From: Candidatus Cacconaster stercorequi
GTDB lineage: Bacteria > Bacillota > Clostridia > Oscillospirales > Oscillospiraceae
Length of the DNA stretch: 64,000 nucleotides
Assembly (NCBI GenBank): GCA_018064925.1
Contig: JAGHUH010000013.1
Coordinates: 1-64,000, forward strand
Direction: 5' to 3'
Within the stretch, counting starts at the first letter, position 1. Each line of letters starts with the position of its first letter. Below the pieces are notes generated by a model, which saw only the letters and a program-made list of their open reading frames with translations, had not been told where the DNA came from and ran no database searches. The position numbers and the translations under genes were made by a program. Below are positions 57,597-64,000 of the stretch, piece by piece.

Positions 57597-59444
57597 TTAC
57601 TTATTCTGCTCGTCCTCGTCCACGACCTTGTAGTCAGCGTCGTAGTATTCGCCGCCCTGTGCGCCGGCATCGCCGGTGGGCTGGCCGCCCATGTTGCCCT
57701 CACCCTGAGGGGCCTGCTGCTGATACAGCTTCTCGCTCATCTTATAGAACAGCTGGGTCAGTTCCTCGGTAGCGGCCTTGATGGCGTCGGTATCGTCGCC
57801 CTTCAGGGTTTCCTTCAGCTTGTCGATACCGGCCTGGATGGGTGCCTTTTCGTTCTCGGGCACCTTGTCGCCCACTTCGCCCAGGGTCTTTTCGGCCTGA
57901 TAGACCATCTGGTCGGCCTGATTGCGAACCTCGACCTTTTCCTTGATCTTGGCGTCCTCGGCGGCGAACTGCTCGGCCTCCTTCACGGCCTTCTCGATGT
58001 CTTCCTTGCTCATGTTGGAGGAAGAGGTGATGGTGATGTGCTGTGCGTTGCCGGTGCCCAGATCCTTGGCACTGACATTGACGATGCCGTTGGCGTCGAT
58101 ATCGAAGGTGACCTCGATCTGAGGAACACCGCGGCGTGCCGGAGCGATGCCGTCCAGATGGAAGCGGCCCAGACTCTTGTTGGCAGCGGCCATCTCGCGC
58201 TCACCCTGCAGTACATTGACCTCCACAGAGGTCTGGTTGTCGGCGGCGGTGGAGAAGATCTGGCTCTTCTTCACGGGGATGGTGGTGTTGCGCTCGATCA
58301 GACGGGTGCACACGCCGCCCATGGTCTCAATACCCAGGGACAGGGGGGTCACATCCAGCAGCAGCAGACCCTTGACATCGCCGGTCAGCACGCCTGCCTG
58401 CAGAGCGGCGCCCATGGCCACGCACTCATCGGGGTTGATGCCCTTGAAGGGCTCGGAGCCGGTGAAGCTCTTCACGGCGTCTGCCACGGCGGGGATACGG
58501 CTGGAGCCGCCCACCATCAGCACCTTGGACAGATCAGAAGGACGCAGACCGGCGTCGGACATTGCCTGACGGACGGGGCCCATGGTGGCATCTACCAGAT
58601 GGCCGGTGAGCTCGTTGAACTTGGCGCGGCTCAGGGTAACATCCAGATGCTTGGGGCCGGTTGCGTCGGCGGTGATATAGGGCAGGTTGATGTTGGAGCT
58701 CATCACGCCGGACAGCTCGATCTTGGCCTTTTCAGCGGCTTCCTTCAGGCGCTGCATAGCCACCTTGTCGCCGCTCAGGTCGATGCCCTCGGCCTTCTTG
58801 AACTCGCTGACCAGATACTTCATGATGCACTCGTCGAAGTCATCGCCGCCCAGACGGTTGTTGCCGGCGGTGGCCAGCACCTCGATGACGCCGTCGTCGA
58901 TCTCCAAAATGGACACATCGAAGGTACCGCCGCCCAGGTCATAGACCATGATCTTCTGTGCCTGTTCCTTATCCACACCGTAGGCCAGAGCGGCGGCGGT
59001 GGGCTCGTTGATGATACGCTTGACCTCCAGACCTGCGATCTTGCCGGCATCCTTAGTGGCCTGACGCTGTGCGTCGGTAAAGTATGCGGGCACGGTGATG
59101 ACGGCCTCGGAAACGGTGCTGCCCAGATAGCTCTCGGCGTCGGCCTTCAGCTTCTGCAGGATCATGGCGCTGATCTCCTGGGGGGTGTAGTTCTTGCTGT
59201 CCACGCTGACCTTGTAGTCGCTGCCCATCTCGCGCTTAATGGAGGAAATGGTGCGGTCGGGGTTGGTGATGGCCTGACGCTTTGCCACCTGACCGACCAT
59301 ACGCTCACCGGTCTTGGAAAATGCCACCACAGAGGGGGTGGTACGGTTGCCTTCGGCGTTGGCGATAACGACTGCCTCGCCGCCTTCCATAACGGCTACG
59401 CAGGAATTGGTGGTACCCAGATCAATACCGATAACTTTGGACAT
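57597..59444 (-). CDS. dnaK: Chaperone DnaK (Hsp70)
   Basis: [42 protein letters not shown]; full length 615 aa. Confidence 0.98.
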   Translation of the reverse strand: MSKVIGIDLGTTNSCVAVMEGGEAVVIANAEGNRTTPSVVAFSKTGERMVGQVAKRQAITNPDRTISSIKREMGSDYKVSVDSKNYTPQEISAMILQKLKADAESYLGSTVSEAVITVPAYFTDAQRQATKDAGKIAGLEVKRIINEPTAAALAYGVDKEQAQKIMVYDLGGGTFDVSILEIDDGVIEVLATAGNNRLGGDDFDECIMKYLVSEFKKAEGIDLSGDKVAMQRLKEAAEKAKIELSGVMSSNINLPYITADATGPKHLDVTLSRAKFNELTGHLVDATMGPVRQAMSDAGLRPSDLSKVLMVGGSSRIPAVADAVKSFTGSEPFKGINPDECVAMGAALQAGVLTGDVKGLLLLDVTPLSLGIETMGGVCTRLIERNTTIPVKKSQIFSTAADNQTSVEVNVLQGEREMAAANKSLGRFHLDGIAPARRGVPQIEVTFDIDANGIVNVSAKDLGTGNAQHITITSSSNMSKEDIEKAVKEAEQFAAEDAKIKEKVEVRNQADQMVYQAEKTLGEVGDKVPENEKAPIQAGIDKLKETLKGDDTDAIKAATEELTQLFYKMSEKLYQQQAPQGEGNMGGQPTGDAGAQGGEYYDADYKVVDEDEQNK

Positions 59445-59505
59445 AATAATTTGCCTCCTAAATGATATATAAATTTTAATTGATTACGAATGAAAAACAG
59501 AAAAT

Positions 59506-60054
59506 TCAGTTGGCCACCTTGACCATGGCGAAGCGAAGCACCTTGTCGCCCAGCATGAAGCCCTTCTGGAACACCTCTGCCACGGTGTTTTCACCTATGG
59601 CGTCGTCCTCGATGTGCATCACAGCGTTGTGCTTTTCGGGGTCAAAGGGCTGACCCTCCGCCTCAATCTCCGTCACACCCAGCTTTTCCAGTACGGACAA
59701 AAACTGCTTGGCGATCATTTCCAGACCCTGCCGGTGGCTGTCGCCCTCCTCGCACTGTGCGGCGCCCCGCAGCAAGTTGTCGTATACATCCAGAAACGGC
59801 TTGATGGTGTCGGCCTTGGCGGTGCCGTAAATGGCCTCCTTCTCCTTGGTGGTGCGTTTACGATAGTTGTCGTATTCCGCAGCCAGGCGCAGATACTTGT
59901 CATTGCCGTCGGATACCAGCTTGGCCAGCGCCTCCATCTTCTCCATCTGTTCCTTGGTGACGGTGAAGGTCTCCGGGGCGGTTTCTTCCTCTTTTACTTC
60001 CTCGACGGGAGCGGTGTTTTCCTGCTCCTGCTCCATCTTTTCCTTCTCGCTCAT
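59506..60054 (-). CDS. grpE: Nucleotide exchange factor GrpE
   Basis: LRLAAEYDNYRKRTTKEKE; VLEKLGVTEIEAEGQPFDPEKHNAVMHIEDDAIGENTVAEVFQKGFMLGDKVLRFAMVKVAN. Confidence 0.96.
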   Translation of the reverse strand: MSEKEKMEQEQENTAPVEEVKEEETAPETFTVTKEQMEKMEALAKLVSDGNDKYLRLAAEYDNYRKRTTKEKEAIYGTAKADTIKPFLDVYDNLLRGAAQCEEGDSHRQGLEMIAKQFLSVLEKLGVTEIEAEGQPFDPEKHNAVMHIEDDAIGENTVAEVFQKGFMLGDKVLRFAMVKVAN

Positions 60055-61100
60055 TCTTTCTCCTCCTTGGGGGGTAACTGGTTATTTTTACCGAACATGC
60101 GGCTCAAGCTCTCGGCAAAGTAGCTGAGGCGTGCCGCCACGGTGGCATAGTCCATTCGCGTGGGACCCACGACGCCCACCAGGCCGCGCATATTGTCGCC
60201 GATATCGTAGCTGGCGATCACCACACTGCTCTCTTTCAACGCCTCGTTGACATTCTCCGGGCCGATGAGGATCTGCATGGGTGCGTCGTCGGTGGGCAGT
60301 GGGAGGTTTTCCTTGTTGTCCACCATAAAGCTCATGATGTCCTGCGCCTTGTCCAGGTCGCGGTATTCCGGGAAATTCAGCAGCTGGCTGGCGCCGTTGG
60401 TGAATACCTCCTGATGGCTGGCATCGCGCAGCAGCTCGCAGGCATAATCCACCACCTGATTTAAAAGCAGGAACCACTGCCCGGATACCTGATCGCTGAG
60501 ACTCATCAGGCGGCTGTTCATGTCGTCGGAGCGGATGCCGGTGAAGTGCGTGTTTAAAAGGTGGCTCAGCTCCGGCAGCTTTTCCGGCTCGATGGGGAGC
60601 TGCAGATGCATCAGTTGGCTTTTGACCCGGCTGTCGCTGAGCATGACCACGGAAATGAAGCTGTTTTCATCCATGGCGATCAGCTCAAAGCGCTTCACAG
60701 AGGTGGCGCTGCGGTGATCGGCCACGGCGTAGGTGGGATAACCTACAAAGCTGGAAACCATCTGTCCTGCCTTGGCGATGATCTGATCCACCTGCGACAT
60801 CTTGCCGCTGAGGGTCTGGTTGATTTTCTCCGTTTCCTCTGCGCTCAATGCCCGCTTTTCCATCAGTTCGTTGACATACAGGCGGTAGCCCTTTGCCGAG
60901 GGAATACGGCCGGCGGAGGTATGTGGCTGCTCCAGATACCCCAGCTCGGTGAGGTCGGCCAGCTCGTTGCGCACGGTGGCGCTGCTGATCTTGCCGGGCA
61001 GCCGCTCCACGATGGCCTTGGAGCCAATGGCATCGGCGGTGGCGATATAGTTCTCCACCACGATCTTCAGTATTTGTTTTTTGCGATCCGTTAATTTCAT
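60051..61100 (-). CDS. hrcA: Heat-inducible transcription repressor HrcA
   Basis: MKLTDRKKQILKIVVENYIATADAIGSKAIVERLPGKISSATVRNELADLTELGYLEQPHTSAGRIPSAKGYRLYV. Confidence 0.97.
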   Translation of the reverse strand: MKLTDRKKQILKIVVENYIATADAIGSKAIVERLPGKISSATVRNELADLTELGYLEQPHTSAGRIPSAKGYRLYVNELMEKRALSAEETEKINQTLSGKMSQVDQIIAKAGQMVSSFVGYPTYAVADHRSATSVKRFELIAMDENSFISVVMLSDSRVKSQLMHLQLPIEPEKLPELSHLLNTHFTGIRSDDMNSRLMSLSDQVSGQWFLLLNQVVDYACELLRDASHQEVFTNGASQLLNFPEYRDLDKAQDIMSFMVDNKENLPLPTDDAPMQILIGPENVNEALKESSVVIASYDIGDNMRGLVGVVGPTRMDYATVAARLSYFAESLSRMFGKNNQLPPKEEKE

Positions 61101-61114
61101 GTGAAACCCCATAG

Positions 61115-61141
61115 TTAGCACTCGTCTTCCTTGAGTGCTAA
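61115..61141 (-). promoter_or_regulatory. CIRCE element upstream of hrcA
   Basis: TTAGCACTC-N9-GAGTGCTAA, 14 bp upstream of the hrcA start. Confidence 0.97.
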
Positions 61142-61206
61142 CCCAGTTTACCACCGCCTACCTGTAAAGTCAATACCTGCATTTTTAATTATTTGTGAAC
61201 GAAAAA

Positions 61207-61231
61207 AGCGGAGAGCGCAAAGCTCTCCGCT
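61207..61231 (-). terminator. terminator after folT
   Basis: AGCGGAGAGCtttgcGCTCTCCGCT followed by T tract on minus strand. Confidence 0.65.
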
Positions 61232-61240
61232 TGGTGAATC

Positions 61241-61837
61241 TCAATGCCATGGAATTTGCGCCGGGGTGTCCTGCGGCAGCAGCTTGCTCTTACGCAGGGT
61301 GGGGATCAGCGCCTGAAATACGATCACCAGCAGCACCACCTGCAAGGGCAGGTAGGCGGTATTTTTGATGAGACTGGTGATCATCAGTGGGATATATCCC
61401 TTGCCGGACAGGATGGAGTTCCAGAGAACGCCCAGACCCACGGTAATGGGATAGTTGGTGATGACCTTTGCCACGATGACGCGCCAGACGGTAAGCTTTT
61501 GGCGATAGAAGCACATGGCGTAGACCAGCATGGCCAGCATGGTGTCCAGTGTGTAGCCGGGGAAAAACGGGCCCTGCGGGTCGATGGCCCAGCCGAGAAT
61601 ATCCTCCACAAAGCCGAACACCAGACCCACCACTGGGCCGCCCACCATAGCGGCCACGGCACGGGGAACAAAAGTGACGGTGAGGTTGAGATTATACCCC
61701 ACGGGGATGCGAAAATACCCCAGCACAATGGATGCGGCGATCATTAGCGCGGCAAAAATCAGTACGCGCAGATTTTTCACCTCACGAGCGGCGGCGCGCC
61801 AGTAGTCACGGGAAAACGGGGATGGGAAAAGTTGCAT
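61241..61837 (-). CDS. folT: ECF transporter S component, folate type
   Basis: EVKNLRVLIFAALMIAASIVLGYFRIPVGYNLNLTVTFVPRAVAAMVGGPVVGLVFGFVEDILGWAIDPQGPFFPGYTLDTMLAMLVYAM; THF riboswitch upstream. Confidence 0.9.
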   Translation of the reverse strand: MQLFPSPFSRDYWRAAAREVKNLRVLIFAALMIAASIVLGYFRIPVGYNLNLTVTFVPRAVAAMVGGPVVGLVFGFVEDILGWAIDPQGPFFPGYTLDTMLAMLVYAMCFYRQKLTVWRVIVAKVITNYPITVGLGVLWNSILSGKGYIPLMITSLIKNTAYLPLQVVLLVIVFQALIPTLRKSKLLPQDTPAQIPWH

Positions 61838-61927
61838 AAAAAAACCTCCTTTGTCATTTTCGGCAGTCCGAAACCGGATCAGCCGCACAAAGGAGAACGG
61901 GAACAACAACCCGCAAAACCGATATGC

Positions 61928-62041
61928 GGCAGCGGGATGCGAAATCTGTACTGCAGGCAATGCCGTTTCGTCCGATGGACAACTCCCCGTTCCATCGGCA
62001 CTGGACCTCAAGGGCCGCGACACACAGATTTCTACTCTGCC
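61928..62041 (-). promoter_or_regulatory. Tetrahydrofolate (THF) riboswitch
   Basis: minus strand GGCAGAGTAGAAATCTGTGTG...TGCCGATGGAACGGGGAGTTGTCCATCGGACGAAACGGCA...GCAGTACAGATTTCGCATCCCGCTGCC. Confidence 0.92.
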
Positions 62042-62115
62042 TTGTTGATTTTATTATAGGCTCCATGGGAAAAAAAGCAAGCATGAATTGGTAATGGCTG
62101 ACATTAAGACATGAA

Positions 62116-62147
62116 AAAAGAGGAACCGCAAATGCGGTTCCTCTTTT
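62116..62147 (-). terminator. terminator after rsxB
   Basis: AAAAGAGGAACCGCAttTGCGGTTCCTCTTTT. Confidence 0.75.
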
Positions 62148-62163
62148 CATTTGTCGGGAAGAA

Positions 62164-63054
62164 TTACTCAGCCTTGGTGGCCTCGGCAGCGGCCTTGGCG
62201 GCAGCAGCCTTCTTCTCAGCGGCAGCCTTCTGAGCAGCCTTGAACTTCTCCTTCTCCTCGGGAGTGGGGATGGGCTCAATGGCGTTTTTGGGGCAAGCCT
62301 TGGCGCACATGGTGCAGCCCTTGCACTTGGCATAGTCGATGACAGCCACGCCGTTGACGACATGGATGGCGTCGAGCTTACAGGTGCGCTCGCACAGACC
62401 GCAGCCGATGCAGGAGTTGGCGCAGACCTTAGCGGCAGCAGCGCCCTTATCCTTGTTGGAGCAGTTGACGAAGACCTTCTTGGAATAGGGAACCTCGACA
62501 ATCAGCTTGCGGGGGCAAACTTCACGGCAGGCACCGCAGTTGGTGCACTTTTCCTTATCGACAACGGCAGCGCCGTTGGGGCCGATGTGGATGGCGTCGA
62601 ACTTACAAGCTTCCACGCAGGAGCCAAAGCCGAAGCAGCCGTACTTGCACTCCAGGACACTACCGCCGCAGACCTTACCGGCAGCGATGCAGTCCTTCAC
62701 ACCACGATACTCAAAGTTCTTGTTGGCATTTACGCCGCCGTTACACATAACGTGTGCAACCATCTTTTCGCCGGAAGGAGCTTCCATGCCCATGATGGCA
62801 GCGATCTTGGCAGCATTTTCAGGACCTGCAGGAGCGCAGGCGCTGACAGGAGCCTTGCCGGCCAGAATGGCCTCGGCGCAGCCGCCGCAGCCGGGATAGC
62901 CGCAGCCGCCGCAGTTGGCGCCGGCCAGGCATTCCTGAATCTGGGGCAGGCGGGGATCGACCTCAACCTCGAACACCTTAGCGGCGACAGCCAGGATCAG
63001 GCCGAAAACCAGTGCCAGAACGCCCAGAACGATAACAGCAAAAGCAATATTCAT
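62164..63054 (-). CDS. rsxB: Rnf/Rsx complex electron transport subunit B (ferredoxin-like)
   Basis: ANCGGCGYPGCGGCAEAILAGKAPVSACAPAG; multiple 4Fe-4S CxxCxxCxxxC motifs. Confidence 0.95.
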   Translation of the reverse strand: MNIAFAVIVLGVLALVFGLILAVAAKVFEVEVDPRLPQIQECLAGANCGGCGYPGCGGCAEAILAGKAPVSACAPAGPENAAKIAAIMGMEAPSGEKMVAHVMCNGGVNANKNFEYRGVKDCIAAGKVCGGSVLECKYGCFGFGSCVEACKFDAIHIGPNGAAVVDKEKCTNCGACREVCPRKLIVEVPYSKKVFVNCSNKDKGAAAAKVCANSCIGCGLCERTCKLDAIHVVNGVAVIDYAKCKGCTMCAKACPKNAIEPIPTPEEKEKFKAAQKAAAEKKAAAAKAAAEATKAE

Positions 63055-63068
63055 TGATTCTTACCTCC

Positions 63069-63653
63069 TTACCAGACCTTCAGGCCGCTGAAGCCCATAA
63101 AGGCCAGAGCCATCAGACCGGCAGTAACCAGGGCGATGGGGAAGCCGTCGAAGGCCTTGGGATTGTCAGCAAACTCCAGCTGCTCACGCACAGCGGCGAA
63201 CAGGAAGATAGCCAGCAGGAAGCCCAGGCCGCCGGTGATACCGTAAACCACAGACTCGATGAAGTTGTAGTTGTTCTGCACGTTGAGCAGGGCAACACCC
63301 AGAACGGCGCAGTTGGTGGTGATCAGAGGCAGATAAACGCCCAAGGCGGTGTACAGGGTGGGGATGTTCTTCTTCAGGAACATTTCCACGAACTGCACCA
63401 GACCGGCGATGACCAGAATGAAGGCCACGGTCTGCATGTAGCCCAGATCCAGCTTAACCAGGATGATGTTCACGCCGTAGCAGACGGCGGAAGCCAGGCC
63501 CATAACGAAGGTAACGGCAGCGCCCATACCAACGGCGGTGTCGATCTTCTTGGAAACACCCAGGAAGGGGCAGCAGCCCAGGAACTGTGCAAAGATAAAG
63601 TTGTTTGTCAGGATAGCGCCAAGGGAAATGGCGAGCAAAGAAGTAACACTCAT
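63069..63653 (-). CDS. rsxA: Rnf/Rsx complex subunit A
   Basis: [57 protein letters not shown]. Confidence 0.95.
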   Translation of the reverse strand: MSVTSLLAISLGAILTNNFIFAQFLGCCPFLGVSKKIDTAVGMGAAVTFVMGLASAVCYGVNIILVKLDLGYMQTVAFILVIAGLVQFVEMFLKKNIPTLYTALGVYLPLITTNCAVLGVALLNVQNNYNFIESVVYGITGGLGFLLAIFLFAAVREQLEFADNPKAFDGFPIALVTAGLMALAFMGFSGLKVW

Positions 63654-63656
63654 AAC

Positions 63657-64000
63657 TTACTTGGCCTCCTTTTTCTTTTCGCTCTTAGCAAGGGCCCACT
63701 GCATCACAGCAATCAGGGCACCCAGCGTCAGGAAGCCGCCAACAGGCAGAGTCAACAGCTTCATGCCAAACTCTTCGGGGAAGATGACGATACCGGGAGC
63801 AGCACCCAGTCCGCCGCCGCCCAGCAGGCCGCCGCCGAACTTACCGCTGCCGAACAGCTCACGGAATACGCACATAATGATCAGCACGATGGTGTAGCCG
63901 ATACCCTGGCAGATACCGTCCACTGCGGAGGCGGCCACGGTGTTCTTATTGGCGAACGCCTCGGCACGACCCAGAATGATGCAGTTCACGACGATCAGGG
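63657..64000 (-). CDS. rsxE: Rnf/Rsx complex subunit E (C-terminal part; start beyond window)
   Basis: [52 protein letters not shown]. Confidence 0.92.
   Translation of the reverse strand, partial: LIVVNCIILGRAEAFANKNTVAASAVDGICQGIGYTIVLIIMCVFRELFGSGKFGGGLLGGGGLGAAPGIVIFPEEFGMKLLTLPVGGFLTLGALIAVMQWALAKSEKKKEAK

Overview
This is a chromosomal window from a Clostridia-type Firmicute, probably Oscillospiraceae-like; that placement is inferred from gene content only. Bases 1-~5.8 kb look like the end of an integrated conjugative or plasmid-like module: a thioester/Cna-B adhesin with a single-base frameshift, a Pro/Thr/Glu-rich lipoprotein, ParB and ParA. The rest is mostly housekeeping: ppdK, holB-ricT, lepA, an M23/LysM peptidase, divIVA-sepF-ylmE-hfq-miaA-mutL-mutS-miaB, lspA-rluD, kup, a lysine-type ABC transporter, parC/parE-type topoisomerase, spoVAC, hemW, tdk-mutY, rpiB, hrcA-grpE-dnaK-dnaJ, folT and rsxB/A/E. 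Four tRNAs are present (Val-GAC, Thr-TGT, Tyr-GTA, Gly-GCC). Four riboswitches can be recognised by eye: cobalamin, c-di-AMP/ydaO, lysine and THF. The hrcA CIRCE element is also visible. The observations most worth following up are: (1) a cobalamin riboswitch directly upstream of a lone DUF4430 (transcobalamin-C-terminal-like) lipoprotein; (2) a four-helix-bundle ORF cassette, one intact and one decayed, bounded by short AT-rich tandem arrays and sitting just upstream of the downstream gene of mutS-mutL and parE-parC, with a similar array in dnaK-dnaJ; (3) a cluster of direct and inverted partial copies of the tRNA-Tyr 3' end next to a LexA/CI-like repressor; (4) an orphan FGE/SUMF1 C-lectin-fold protein with a near-consensus promoter. 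No CRISPR array, reverse transcriptase, recombinase or recognised defence system was found. All calls come from reading the sequence; no searches were run.
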